Assembly (NCBI RefSeq): GCF_014202645.1
Contig: NZ_JACHHG010000008.1
Location: 1-64,000 of the forward strand
Direction: 5' to 3'
DNA from: Deinobacterium chartae
GTDB lineage: Bacteria; Deinococcota; Deinococci; Deinococcales; Deinococcaceae
DNA: 64,000 bases
Shown: in pieces, positions 35,428 through 46,369 of the stretch
How positions within the stretch are numbered: position 1 is the first letter of the stretch
Layout of the letters: each line of letters begins with the position of its first letter
Made by a program: the position numbers and the translations under genes
The notes under the pieces: generated by a model
Told to the model about the DNA's origin: nothing
Database searches by the model: none
The model's input: the letters and a program-made list of their open reading frames with translations, nothing else

Positions 35428-37248
35428 TCAGGGCACCCGCACGTCGACGGCCTGACGGACCGCGTTTCCAACGTAGTCCGAAGCGCTCACCAGCAGTCGG
35501 TAGTCCCCGGCCGGAGCGGCCACCCGCTTGACCTCGAGGCCCTCGAGGCCCTCTTCCCCGAGCTCGAACACGACGCCCACAGCGGTCCAGGACAGCTGTT
35601 CTTGCGCCTCGTCGTACCGGCCCAGCTGAAACGTCAGGCGCGCGCCCGGCTCCACGTCGATGTCCCTTGCCGAAATGCCCGAATCGTCCAGCAGCGCCGC
35701 GATCCCGTCCGCGTCGAACAGCACGGTCACCTTGAAAGCGTCGCCGTCCGGATCGGTGTAGATGGCCGGGGCATGGTACATCGCCTCGTCCAGCGAGGGA
35801 TTCACCACAAAAGCGCTCACCGGCGTGGCCTGTTTCCCGTCGCCTACCTGCCAGACCTGACGGTCCCACGCCAGGCTGAAGCGCCCTGCGTCCACGTAAC
35901 GGTAGTCCACGTCGCCGAACAGGGTCAGGGTACCGTCCGTTTCCGGGCGTCGCAGGCTCAGCCGCAGCGACGCCACATCTCCGGAAGCCTCGAGTTCAAC
36001 GCGCGCTGCACCGGCGTGCTCGGCCAGGCGGGCGGTCAGGAGCGGCGCGGTGACATCCTCGCGCACCATGGCGGCCCAGCGGTCGAGCAGGTCACTCCAG
36101 GCGGCAGTGCCAAAGGTCAGGCTGCGGTAGGCGGCCATGTCGTCTTCCCCGGGCAGACGGCTGCGCAGGGTCGGAAACCATACCGACGTCGCGCTGATTT
36201 CCTGCCGCTCGGAACCGAGCGAGCGCGCCAGCACCATGCGCTCGAGGGCGGCGCGCAGGGCCGCAGCCGAAGGCTGCAGCGCCACGTCCACTGCGGCCGC
36301 GCGGCGCGCGAAGTCGCCGAGGTCCACGTAGGCCTGCAGCGCGCGCCGGTCGCTCCAGAAGGTATCGAGCACCGGGTACTGCACGCTCAGGCTGCGGGCG
36401 CGCAGCAGCGCCGGGTCCGGAAGCGCAGTGCCCAGGTCACGAGCAAAACGGTCCAGGGCGGCCCGGGCGCTGGGCCAGGCACTCAGGTCGTAGGCCGCGT
36501 GAACCCCGAACAGCAGGTCCGGGTCGCTCTCCGAGTGGTGAGCGCGCCAGGCAGCCACCTCGGCCTGCGCGAAATCACGCGCGCTGGCCGCCGGATGGGC
36601 GCGCAGATAACCGAAAGCAGCCGTGTAATCCCAGCCGTCCCCGTAGTCCAGTTCAGCGTCGGCAAAATACAGGTCGGTCACCGTAGCGAACTCGTCGAAC
36701 AGTTCCACCCCGCCCATCAAGCAGGTATCGAACGCCACAAAATCGAGTTTGGCCGCTCCGACGGCGTCTGCCCGCTCACGCAGTACCCGCGCGATGTCCT
36801 GGGGCTTCATCTGGCCCGGTTCGGAATGACCGGGGCGGTGCGCGTCCCCGCCGAACCCGCCGTTCCACTGTCCGCCGTGATCCCACAAGATCACCGCGCG
36901 CCGGTCGGCCGGGTAGGTCTCGAAGGCCCAGCGCACGAAGTCATTGAGCACCTGTGGGTCGTCGCTGTCCTGCTCGGGCAGGGTCAGCAGCGGAGTGCGC
37001 TTGCCCGGCATGATCAGGCCACGCTCTACCCCGGGGCCGGCTTCGTCGTCGTCACGGTCAAGCTGATAGACGATGTTGAAGCCCGCCGCCGAGCCGACCG
37101 CCTGCATTTCCTCGAGGTCGGTCAGGGCGCTGGAATCCAGGTTGTGGTCGGCATGGACGTAAACCGCGATTGTCCAGGTGGGAGCGGCGGTCTGCGCGTG
37201 GGCCGCTCCGAGCAGCAGGGCGGTCAGGGCGAGCAATCGTGTGTTCAT
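35428..37248 (-). CDS. Clostripain-like secreted cysteine protease (C11)
   Basis: This 606-residue protein has a signal peptide (about 1-18, cleavage near AHA-QT). The C11 peptidase domain carries catalytic His124 in ILWDHGGQW and Cys176 in FDTCLMGG. A beta-rich C-terminal half (about 390-600) has no clear family. Clostripains cleave after Arg or Lys and are often self-activated. The promoter has TTGACA (37376-37381) on the minus strand. The SD is GAGGAAC. Confidence 0.88.
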   Translation of the reverse strand: MNTRLLALTALLLGAAHAQTAAPTWTIAVYVHADHNLDSSALTDLEEMQAVGSAAGFNIVYQLDRDDDEAGPGVERGLIMPGKRTPLLTLPEQDSDDPQVLNDFVRWAFETYPADRRAVILWDHGGQWNGGFGGDAHRPGHSEPGQMKPQDIARVLRERADAVGAAKLDFVAFDTCLMGGVELFDEFATVTDLYFADAELDYGDGWDYTAAFGYLRAHPAASARDFAQAEVAAWRAHHSESDPDLLFGVHAAYDLSAWPSARAALDRFARDLGTALPDPALLRARSLSVQYPVLDTFWSDRRALQAYVDLGDFARRAAAVDVALQPSAAALRAALERMVLARSLGSERQEISATSVWFPTLRSRLPGEDDMAAYRSLTFGTAAWSDLLDRWAAMVREDVTAPLLTARLAEHAGAARVELEASGDVASLRLSLRRPETDGTLTLFGDVDYRYVDAGRFSLAWDRQVWQVGDGKQATPVSAFVVNPSLDEAMYHAPAIYTDPDGDAFKVTVLFDADGIAALLDDSGISARDIDVEPGARLTFQLGRYDEAQEQLSWTAVGVVFELGEEGLEGLEVKRVAAPAGDYRLLVSASDYVGNAVRQAVDVRVP

Positions 37249-37352
37249 CGGTTCCTCGAGGAGGGCAGGCTTGTTTGCCCCCGGTGAAAGTCAAACGCGG
37301 TTGGCGGAGAAACACCGGACTACAGCGTGACGCTCATTTAATACCTTAATAA

Positions 37353-37381
37353 ACTAACACGCTGCTCAGAATCGGTGTCAA
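37353..37381 (-). promoter_or_regulatory. Promoter candidate for the clostripain gene
   Basis: On the minus strand there is a perfect TTGACA (37376-37381), a 17-bp spacer and GTTAGT (37353-37358). The untranslated leader is about 100 nt. Confidence 0.45.
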
Positions 37382-37387
37382 ACCGCG

Positions 37388-37415
37388 GAGCGGGAACCCG
37401 TGGGGGTTCCCGCTC
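37388..37415 (-). terminator. Hairpin terminator downstream of the MFS gene
   Basis: GAGCGGGAACCC (37388-37399), loop GTGG, GGGTTCCCGCTC (37404-37415). The stem is strong but the T-tract is weak on both strands. Confidence 0.55.
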
Positions 37416-37456
37416 GTTCCAGCACTACAGCGTAAGGCTCCGCTGTGATGCGGGGG

Positions 37457-38647
37457 TCAGTCCGACGCCGTGTCGGCGCTGTGCAGGCTGATGCGCGCCC
37501 GCTTGGCCTGCCAGTTGAACAGGTAATAGAACTGGGTGGCCAGCAGCACGCCCGCACCCAGCCAGAACGGTCCGCTGGGACCGAAGTTGTCCCAGGCCAG
37601 ACCGCCGAAGGTGGGGCCAACCGCGTAGCCCAGCGCTTCGATGGCCATGATCACGCCCCAGGCGGCGGTGCGGTGCTTCTGCGGCAGGTTGCGGACCACC
37701 ATACCGTTCCAGCCCGCCACGAACAGGCCGTAAGCCACTCCGGCCACAGCTCCCAGCCACGGCAACAGGCCGACTACCCGCTCGGGCAGACCGACCAGCG
37801 CGAATACCACCGCCAACAGCAACAGTCCGGGCAGCAGGGCAAGCCGAGGATGCCGACGGTCCGCCAGACGTCCGGCCAGCGGCAAGGTGGCGAGCATGCC
37901 CAACCCGAACAGCACGGCGGTCGGCACCAGCGAGATCAGGCTGCGCCCGATCATCTCGAGGTAGGTAAAGATCACGACCCCCAGCAGGCCCGGAGCCAGG
38001 GTCTGCGCGAACGCCGCCGGGATCAGCACCACCAGGCGGGTCCAGCGGTAACGCACCTCCTGTTGGAAGTTCATGGGAATGCGCAGGCGCACCAGGCTCA
38101 GCGCGATCAGCAGCGCCAGCAGTTGCATGCCGATCAGGAGCGCGTTGGCGTACGCCGGGTTCACGTCCACCAGCCCGCGCGTGCCGATCGCACCCAGCAC
38201 GATACCCGGAGTGACCGCCACCTGCGCCCAAGTCATCGCCCGGCTCTCCTTGCCCGGCTTGGCATAGCGGCTCACGGCGGTCATCACCGAGGGCCACAGC
38301 GAGGTCAGGGTCAGCCCCCAGGCCACCGAAATCGCCAGCGCGATCAGGTACAGCGGAGCCCGGGCCATGAACAGCACCGCGATCAGCCCGACCACGGCCC
38401 CGACCACGGCCACCTTGCCCAGCCCGATGCGCTCCACCAGCGCCCCACCGGGTCCCTTGGCCAGCCCGTCTGCGAGGTAGTGAGCGGTCAGCAACAGGCC
38501 CACCGTCGTGGCCGACAGACCAAACGAATTCGCCTGGATGGCCAGGAAGCCCACAAAAAACCCGCTGCGAACAAACTCGCTCAGGGTCAGCAGCAACAGC
38601 AGCCGCATCACGGTGCTTCCCTCGTTCCAGGGTAGTTTCGTATCCAA
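37457..38647 (-). CDS. Major facilitator superfamily transporter
   Basis: This MFS carrier has twelve predicted helices. The TTG at 38647 is preferred (GGGAGGAAAG SD 5 nt upstream, 396 residues). An ATG at 38680 lies 9 bp after a TAGAAT -10 box and would add 11 residues. Visible parts are GLLLTAHYLADGLAKGPGGALVERIG (the A-like motif between helices 2 and 3), PGIVLGAIGTRG (motif-C-like in helix 5), and LAGRLADRRHPRLALL in the second half. The substrate is unknown. It stands alone between the clostripain and CoA-transferase genes. Confidence 0.87.
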   Translation of the reverse strand: MDTKLPWNEGSTVMRLLLLLTLSEFVRSGFFVGFLAIQANSFGLSATTVGLLLTAHYLADGLAKGPGGALVERIGLGKVAVVGAVVGLIAVLFMARAPLYLIALAISVAWGLTLTSLWPSVMTAVSRYAKPGKESRAMTWAQVAVTPGIVLGAIGTRGLVDVNPAYANALLIGMQLLALLIALSLVRLRIPMNFQQEVRYRWTRLVVLIPAAFAQTLAPGLLGVVIFTYLEMIGRSLISLVPTAVLFGLGMLATLPLAGRLADRRHPRLALLPGLLLLAVVFALVGLPERVVGLLPWLGAVAGVAYGLFVAGWNGMVVRNLPQKHRTAAWGVIMAIEALGYAVGPTFGGLAWDNFGPSGPFWLGAGVLLATQFYYLFNWQAKRARISLHSADTASD

Positions 38648-38689
38648 ACTTTCCTCCCGAGCCGAGCGGACCCGGCCCATATCCTGACC

Positions 38690-38695
38690 ATTCTA
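38690..38695 (-). promoter_or_regulatory. -10 box for the MFS gene
   Basis: TAGAAT on the minus strand lies 9 bp before an in-frame ATG (38680) and 42 bp before the SD-preceded TTG (38647). Confidence 0.4.
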
Positions 38696-38765
38696 CGCTA
38701 CAGAATGAGCGTCCCGAACAAGGGACGCCCATCGCAGGTGAGAAGTCCGCAACCCGGGAAGCGGC

Positions 38766-39419
38766 TCAGCCCGCCTGGCTCACCGCCTCGGGTACCTGCA
38801 CCTGCGCCCCGGTCTTGGCCCGAAGCTCCTCGAGGGTCACGCCGGGAGCGAGTTCGACGAGCTGCAGGCCCGAGGCGGTGACCTCGAGGACCGCGAGGTC
38901 GCTGATGACCAGGTTCACCACGCCCACGCCGGTAAGCGGCAGGTTGCAGCGCTCGAGGATCTTGTGCTCGCCGCTCTTGGAGACGTGCTCCATCAGCACC
39001 ACCACCCGGCGCACCCCGGCGACGAGGTCCATGGCGCCGCCCATGCCCTTGACCATCTTGCCGGGGATCATCCAGTTGGCGAGGTCGCCGCGCTCACTGA
39101 CTTGCATCGCCCCCAAAATGGCGAGGTCGATGTGGCCGCCGCGAATCATGGCGAACGAGTCCGCCGAGGAGAAAAACGAGGCACCGGGCAGGGCGGTGAC
39201 CGTCTGCTTCCCGGCGTTGATCAGGTCCGGGTCGACCTCGTCCTCGTAGGGAAAAGGGCCGATGCCGAGCAGGCCGTTTTCGGACTGCAGCACCACCGAC
39301 ATGCCTGCGGGAATGTAGTTGGCGACCAGGGTCGGCATGCCGATGCCGAGGTTGACGTAGTAGCCGTCGCGCAGTTCCTGGGCGGCGCGTTGCGCCATTT
39401 CCTGACGGGTCCAGGGCAT
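38766..39419 (-). CDS. scoB: 3-oxoacid CoA-transferase subunit B
   Basis: This is the beta subunit of a succinyl-CoA:3-oxoacid (or 3-oxoadipate) CoA-transferase. It is 217 residues from the ATG at 39419, which has GGAGG 8 nt upstream; an open frame extends to 39500 without family similarity. The catalytic Glu lies in [12 protein letters not shown]. Conserved [23 protein letters not shown] and [12 protein letters not shown] follow. It lies 133 nt after the alpha subunit gene, an unusually wide gap for this pair. Confidence 0.93.
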   Translation of the reverse strand: MPWTRQEMAQRAAQELRDGYYVNLGIGMPTLVANYIPAGMSVVLQSENGLLGIGPFPYEDEVDPDLINAGKQTVTALPGASFFSSADSFAMIRGGHIDLAILGAMQVSERGDLANWMIPGKMVKGMGGAMDLVAGVRRVVVLMEHVSKSGEHKILERCNLPLTGVGVVNLVISDLAVLEVTASGLQLVELAPGVTLEELRAKTGAQVQVPEAVSQAG

Positions 39420-39552
39420 GAGGAAAACCTCCAGAGAGCGGGAAAAGGTGTAAAGACGGGAAAACGCGGAAAACGGTGTTGGCCATCGGGTACCGGCCAC
39501 TCGGGTTCGGAAGCTTCCCGGAGGTGCTGACCGAGCCCCCGGCCAGCAGCGC

Positions 39553-40243
<691 letters not shown>

Positions 40244-40251
<8 letters not shown>

Positions 40252-41017
40252 GGCTTCCTCCTTCGAACTGCTTCAAGAATACCTCGATTTCCCGAACGAC
40301 CGTTAGGGGACGTTCCTGCGGAAATCCGTGTCCTACGCCGGGCAGCACGTCCCAGCTCGCTCCCAGCATCCGGCCCAGCTCGGCGGTCATCGCCGGGGTG
40401 ATCAGGCGGTCGAGCTCGCCGCCCAGCACCCGCAGCGGCAGCCGCAGCCGCGCAGGATCCACCGACCACGCCTCGAGGGCCCGCGCGTTGCCCGAGTAGG
40501 CGCGCGGGTGCATGCGCGCGGCGTCCTCGAGCAGTTGCGCGAAGTTCGCGGGCCGCCCGCTGGGAAACAGCGCGCTCAGGCTCGCCTCGCGCAGCGCCGG
40601 GTTGTGGCGCATCAGCTCGAGGACCGGGTAGTTCTCCTCGGGCGTGATCAGGCCGTTGCAGGGGCAACTGGCCAGCAGCAGCAGGCCCCGGTAGGCCCGC
40701 GGGTCGCGGGCGGCCAGTTCCATGGCCACCGCCCCGCCCAGGCTGTGGCCCACCAGCAGCGGACGCCCCAGGCCGCGCTGCCGCATCCAGGCCTCGAGCA
40801 GATCGGCGAGCGCTCCGACCGCCTGGGACTCGCCGACCGCGGCGCTGCCCGCGAAACCGGGCAGGTCGGGGGCCAGCAGCCACGCGCCCCGGGGCGGCGC
40901 TGCCAGCAGGTCCTGCCACCACGCGCTCGAGGCGAAATTGCCGTGCAGCAGCAGCACCGGAACGCCGCTCCCCGCCTCGAGGCAGGCGAGCTCGGGCCGG
41001 GCCGGGTGAACGGTCAT
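40244..41017 (-). CDS. Alpha/beta hydrolase
   Basis: This 257-residue alpha/beta-hydrolase-fold protein has oxyanion motif [12 protein letters not shown], nucleophile elbow GHSLGG, a probable acid in [10 protein letters not shown] and catalytic His in GVGHGFPQE. The exact substrate is unknown; an ester or lactone hydrolase feeding the CoA-transferase is plausible from context. It overlaps the MetX-like gene by 4 bp (ATGA) and scoA by 8 bp, so it is part of one operon. Confidence 0.86.
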
Positions 41018-42039
41018 GCCAGCAACTCCCGCACGGCAGCCTCGAACAGCACGGTTTCGCTCACGCAGGCGAGGTGACCGAGTTCCGAGTCCACCTCGAG
41101 GTGCGCGCTGCTGACGCCTTCATGGGCGAGCAGACCGGCAAACGCGCGGATGTGCCCGGCCGAGAAGAACTGGTCGCCGCGCACCGCCACGGTCAGGACC
41201 CGGGTGCCCCGCGCGGCCCACATCCGCGCGGTCTCCGGAAGCGGGCGGTAGACCTCGAGGTCGTGCTGGCAGACCATGCGGCCGATGGCCAGGATGTGCT
41301 GCAAACTGGCGACCTGGGCGCGCGAGCCCAGGTAGGTCTCGAAGTCGAGGTCCGGAATCTCGAAGTTGCGCCGCAGGCCGTCCGAACCCAGGCCGAAGAA
41401 CGAGATCAGGCGCAGCGCCTCGCGCAGGCCGGTCGGTTCGTCCGGAGCGCAGCGACCGATCAGCTCGAGCAGCGGGTAAAAGGCCTGTTTCACCGCCGCT
41501 CCGGCCTGCGGTGCGGCAGCGACGATGCCCAGGCGCGGGGCGAGCTCGGGGTAGCGGGCCCCCCAGTGCAGGGTTTGCATGCCGCCCAGCGAGGGGCCGA
41601 GCACGGCGTACCACCCGCGAATGCCGAGCTGCTGCATCAGGGCACGCTGCAGTTCGACCACGTCGCCCAGCCCGAAATCCGGAAAGCGTGCGCCCCAGGG
41701 CTGACCGTCGGGCGCAGCGGTGTCGGGGCCGCTGGTGATCACGCGCGGGTCGCGCGACTGCACGTTGGCCGGGGTGTTGAGGCACACCACGAAAAAGCGG
41801 TCCGTGTCGATGGCCCGTCCGGGTCCGATCAGGGCGTCCCACCAGCCGGGCTGTTCGAGCTCGCTGCGGCTGTAGCGCCCGGCAGCGTGCATGGTACCGG
41901 TGTAGTAATGACAGATCAGCACGGCGTTGTCGCGGCGGGCGTTCAGGCGGCCGTAGCTCTCGGCTCCCAGCCGAATGGGCAGCCGCGCACCGCTGTCAAA
42001 ACGGTGCTCGGTTTCGAGCACCAAAGCCTCGGGTTTCAT
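41014..42039 (-). CDS. MetX-like alpha/beta-fold acyltransferase or hydrolase
   Basis: This 341-residue protein resembles homoserine O-acetyltransferases: N-terminal LPIRLGAESYGRLN, NTPANVQSRDP, nucleophile GPSLGGMQTLHW, and a C-terminal His in ELGHLACVSE. The elbow reads GPSLGGMQ, not GGSMGGMQ as in true MetX, so the acceptor may differ. It heads the minus-strand operon with a hydrolase and scoAB rather than with methionine genes, which makes homoserine an unlikely substrate. The ATG is leaderless-type (TAGGCT 6 bp upstream). Confidence 0.8.
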   Translation of the reverse strand: MKPEALVLETEHRFDSGARLPIRLGAESYGRLNARRDNAVLICHYYTGTMHAAGRYSRSELEQPGWWDALIGPGRAIDTDRFFVVCLNTPANVQSRDPRVITSGPDTAAPDGQPWGARFPDFGLGDVVELQRALMQQLGIRGWYAVLGPSLGGMQTLHWGARYPELAPRLGIVAAAPQAGAAVKQAFYPLLELIGRCAPDEPTGLREALRLISFFGLGSDGLRRNFEIPDLDFETYLGSRAQVASLQHILAIGRMVCQHDLEVYRPLPETARMWAARGTRVLTVAVRGDQFFSAGHIRAFAGLLAHEGVSSAHLEVDSELGHLACVSETVLFEAAVRELLA

Positions 42040-42045
42040 GCGGTC

Positions 42046-42051
42046 AGCCTA
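42046..42051 (-). promoter_or_regulatory. -10 box, leaderless, for the MetX-like gene
   Basis: TAGGCT on the minus strand lies exactly 6 bp before the ATG at 42039. Confidence 0.5.
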
Positions 42052-42063
42052 CGACCGGTCGCG

Positions 42064-42123
42064 TTACAGCGGCATCACGCCATCTCGTGAACCGTTTCAC
42101 GGACGGGTGTTACGGCGCTGTAA
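42064..42123. promoter_or_regulatory. 60-bp nested dyad between divergent operons
   Basis: Two inverted repeats share one centre (42093.5). The outer pair is TTACAGCG (42064-42071)/CGCTGTAA (42116-42123). The inner palindrome is CGTGAACCGTTTCACG (42086-42101). It lies between the MetX-like and hydrolase-Liv operons, so one regulator could control both. Confidence 0.55.
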
Positions 42124-42134
42124 TTGCGACGCGT

Positions 42135-42140
42135 TACTCT
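42135..42140 (+). promoter_or_regulatory. -10 candidate for the hydrolase-Liv operon
   Basis: TACTCT lies about 50 bp before the leader peptide start; no clear -35. It sits just right of the dyad. Confidence 0.35.
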
Positions 42141-42190
42141 GGACGCACAAACTCACAATCTGCCCCAGGCGGGCAAAAAAAGGAGTTACC

Positions 42191-42250
42191 ATGCCCCACA
42201 TCGGCCCGACTGTCGTGCCCGGCAGCACCCTACCTGGAGGTCTGCCATGA
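42191..42250 (+). CDS. Leader peptide before the hydrolase-Liv operon (19 aa)
   Basis: This short ORF has an excellent SD (AAAGGAG, 4-5 nt from the ATG). Its TGA overlaps the next ATG (ATGA, 42247-42250), so the hydrolase is translationally coupled to it. The peptide begins MPHIGPTVVPG and has five prolines among 19 residues, the last immediately before the stop codon, a context that slows termination. A regulatory role is likely; no known family. Confidence 0.45.
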   Translation: MPHIGPTVVPGSTLPGGLP

Positions 42251-43316
42251 CTGCACCCGTCCGCCTTCCCCTCGAGCGGCTCGATATCGCGACCGCTCGT
42301 CTGCGCATGCACGTCCGCGCACGCGGAACCGGCGAGACCGTGCTGTTCGTGCACGGCAACGCCTCCTCGAGCGCCTTCTGGGACGAGACCCTCGAGCACC
42401 TGCCCGGCGGCTGGCGCGGTCTTGCGCCCGACCTGCGCGGCTACGGGGACACCGAGGACCTCCTGATCGACGCCACCCGCGGCGTGATGGACTGGGTGGA
42501 CGACCTGCTGGCCCTGCTTTCGACCCTCGAGGTCCGCTCCTACCACATCGTCGGCCACAGCCTGGGCGGCGCGGTGTGCTGGGGTCTGGTTGCGGCCGAC
42601 GCCGCCCGCATCCGCTCGGTCACGCTGGTGGCCCCCGGCTCGCCGTACGGCTTCGGTGGCACCCGGGACGCGCAGGGAACACCCTGCTGGCCCGACTTCG
42701 CCGGTTCGGGCGGCGGCACGGTCAACCCCGAGTTCGCGCGCCGCATCGCGGCCGGCGAGCGCGACGAGGTGGACGCCAACTCGCCGCGCTCGGTCATGAA
42801 CACCTACTACTTCAAGCCCCCCTTCCGCCCCGAGCGCGAGGAGGACCTGCTCAGCAGCCTGCTGTCCGAGCGCGTCGGCCCCGAGCGCTACCCGGGCGAC
42901 TTTGTGGCCTCGGACAACTGGCCCGGCGTGGCTCCGGGCGTGCACGGCCCCATCAACGCCCTGTCGCCCAAGTACGCCGCTGCGGTCGCCCAGGCAGCCC
43001 TGAACACCCAACCCAAGCCGCCGGTGCTGTGGGTGCGCGGTGACAGCGACACGATCGTCTCGGACAATTCGCTGTTCGACTTCGGCACCCTGGGGCAGCT
43101 CGGCGCGATCCCCGGCTGGCCGGGAGCCGAGCTGTACCCGCCCCAGCCCATGGTCACCCAGACCCGCAGCTTCCTCGAGGAATATGCCGCGCGCGGCGGC
43201 GAGTGGCGCGAGGTCGTGATGGAGGGCGTGGGTCACACCCCCTTTGTCGAACGTCCCCGCGAGTTCCAGGCCCTGCTGCACCAGCACCTCGAGACCACCC
43301 GCACCAAGGAGAACGC

Positions 43317-43320
<4 letters not shown>
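42247..43320 (+). CDS. Alpha/beta hydrolase
   Basis: This hydrolase is 357 residues from the ATG at 42247, which has a GGAGGT SD inside the leader ORF. It has oxyanion motif FVHGNASSSAFWD, nucleophile elbow GHSLGG, an acid in RGDSDTIVS and catalytic His in GVGHTPFVE. A large lid of about 130 residues lies between (GSPYGFGGTRDAQG and following). It is the first real gene of an operon with a Liv-type ABC importer, so it probably acts on a compound that the importer brings in. Confidence 0.87.
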
Positions 43321-44480
<1,160 letters not shown>

Positions 44481-44492
44481 AAGCGGCCTCGA

Positions 44493-44522
44493 GGGAGGCG
44501 GGTGCGGCACGCACCCCCTCCC
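44493..44522 (+). other. Intercistronic hairpin after the substrate-binding protein gene
   Basis: GGGAGG-C-GGGTGC (44493-44505) pairs with GCACCCCCTCCC (44511-44522), with one bulged C. A hairpin of this kind commonly protects the highly expressed binding-protein mRNA and reduces read-through to the permease genes. Confidence 0.55.
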
Positions 44523-44543
44523 TGACGTTTCCACGGAGTGCAT

Positions 44544-45413
44544 ATGGAGCTGTTTTTTGAAACCCTGCTGGCCGGGCTGCTGCAAAGCGGCGTATACGCC
44601 CTGGTTGCCTCGGGACTGGCGCTGTCGGTCGGGGTGGTCGGCATCGTGAACTTCGCGCACGGCGAGTTCTTGATGGTCGGCGCCTTCATCTCGTGGGGCC
44701 TGTTTACCTGGCTGGGCGCCGACCCTCTGCTGAGCCTGCTGGTCGCGGCGGTGGCGATGTTCGCCGCCGGAGCGCTCACCTACCGCCTGACCCTGGCCCC
44801 GGTGCTCAAGGCCCCCGAACTCAACCAGATGCTGCTCACTTTTGGCATCTCGATCCTGCTGCAAAACCTGGCCCTGCTGATCTTCGGCGGCAACACCCGG
44901 CTGGTGAGCACCGCCTACCAGGGCGAGGCCGTGCAACTGCTGGGGCTGTCGGTCGGCGTGACCAAGCTGATGGCCTTCGTGCTGGCCGCCACCTTGCTCG
45001 GCGGGCTGTACACCATGCTCTACCGCACCCGGCTGGGGCGCGCCATGCGCGCGGTGGCCCAGAACCGTACCGGAGCGCACCTGATCGGCCTCGAGGTGGA
45101 CCGCGTGTACCTGATCGCCTTCGGGGTGGCATCGGCACTCGCCGGGGTGGCGGGCGTGCTGGTGAGCGTGCTGCTGTTCGCCTCGCCGGCGGTAGGGCTG
45201 GTGTACACGCTCAAGGCCTTCGCGATCATCGTGATGGCGGGCCTGGGCAACCTGCGCGGCGTGCTGTGGGCCTCGCTGGCGTTAGCGCTCTCCGAGGCCT
45301 TCGTGCAGACCTACCTGCCCGGCGGCGGCGGCTGGAGCGAAGCGGTGTTCTTCCTGCTGATTTTCGTCACCCTGATCGGACGCGCCTGGCGCCCGGTAGG
45401 AGCGCGCGCATGA
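44544..45413 (+). CDS. livH: Branched-chain amino acid ABC transporter permease LivH type
   Basis: This protein is 289 residues from the ATG at 44544 (ACGGAGT SD). A GTG two codons earlier is also possible. It is a multi-helix permease with the family LALSVGVVGIVNFAHGEFLMVGAF near the N-terminus and RAVAQNRTGAHLIGLEVDRV, the EAA-like coupling loop, and GLGNLRGVLWASLAL near the C-terminus. It is the first of two permeases in the operon and overlaps livM. Confidence 0.92.
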   Translation: MELFFETLLAGLLQSGVYALVASGLALSVGVVGIVNFAHGEFLMVGAFISWGLFTWLGADPLLSLLVAAVAMFAAGALTYRLTLAPVLKAPELNQMLLTFGISILLQNLALLIFGGNTRLVSTAYQGEAVQLLGLSVGVTKLMAFVLAATLLGGLYTMLYRTRLGRAMRAVAQNRTGAHLIGLEVDRVYLIAFGVASALAGVAGVLVSVLLFASPAVGLVYTLKAFAIIVMAGLGNLRGVLWASLALALSEAFVQTYLPGGGGWSEAVFFLLIFVTLIGRAWRPVGARA

Positions 45414-46369
45414 GTGCGGCCACCAACGTTCCCGCACCGAAGCGCCGCACGTGGTGGCCCTGGGTGCTGGGCGGCCTGCTGGCCGTGCTGGCCGTGCTGT
45501 TCCCGCTGCTCCCCTTTGGCCCGCGTGCCGAGTTCGCCACCCAGACCGCCATCTTCACCCTGATCATTGCCACGCTGGCCCTCTCCTGGGACCTGCTGGC
45601 CCGCACCGGGCAGCTGAGCCTGGCGCACGCGGCCTTTTACGGCATCGGGGCCTACACCTTCGCGCTGCTGGCCAAGTACGGCCCGGCCTGGATGACCTGG
45701 CCGGTCGAGATGCTGCTGGCCGCGCTGGTCGCGGCGCTGTTCAGCCTGCTGCTGGGCATGGCCACCCTGCGGCTCTCGGGCATGTACTTCGCCATCGCCA
45801 CCCTGGCGTTCAGCGAGGTGGTCAAGACCGTGATCCAGAACCTGCCCGAGTCCATCGCGGGCGGCGCGAACGGCATGCTGGTCGAACCGCTGCTGGGCGG
45901 CCAGACCCGCGCGCAGTACTACCTGGCCCTCGGCGTGCTGCTGCTGGCAGTACTGACCAGCCTGTGGGTGCGCGCGAGCCGCCTGCACTACGCCTTTACC
46001 GCCATCCGCCAGGGCGAGGAGGTCGCGCGGGTGCTGGGTGTGGCCTCCACACCCTACAAACTGCTGGCCTTCTTCCTGTCGTCGTTCCTGGCCGGTCTGG
46101 CCGGGGTGCTGTACGCGGGCAAGACCTTCTTCATCATTCCCACCGACACCTTCAGCCTGTCGGTCTCGGTCACGGCGCTCACCACCGCCATCTTCGGCGG
46201 CCTGTACACCACGCTGGGCCCGGTGATCGCGGCGGCGGTGCTGACCGTGATCGAAGAACTGCTCAAGCTGCGCATTCCCAACGGCTACCTGGTGGTCTAC
46301 GGCCTGATCCTGATCCTGACCATCTTGTTCCTGCCGCGCGGCCTGATGGGCCTGGGGAGGAAAAAATGA
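45410..46369 (+). CDS. livM: Branched-chain amino acid ABC transporter permease LivM type
   Basis: This 319-residue permease starts at an ATG overlapping the livH stop. The LSWDLLARTGQLSLAHAAFYGIGAYTFALL segment, RQGEEVARVLGVASTPYKLLAF coupling loop and TTAIFGGLYTTLGPVI are typical. It forms the membrane channel with LivH. Confidence 0.92.
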   Translation: MSAATNVPAPKRRTWWPWVLGGLLAVLAVLFPLLPFGPRAEFATQTAIFTLIIATLALSWDLLARTGQLSLAHAAFYGIGAYTFALLAKYGPAWMTWPVEMLLAALVAALFSLLLGMATLRLSGMYFAIATLAFSEVVKTVIQNLPESIAGGANGMLVEPLLGGQTRAQYYLALGVLLLAVLTSLWVRASRLHYAFTAIRQGEEVARVLGVASTPYKLLAFFLSSFLAGLAGVLYAGKTFFIIPTDTFSLSVSVTALTTAIFGGLYTTLGPVIAAAVLTVIEELLKLRIPNGYLVVYGLILILTILFLPRGLMGLGRKK

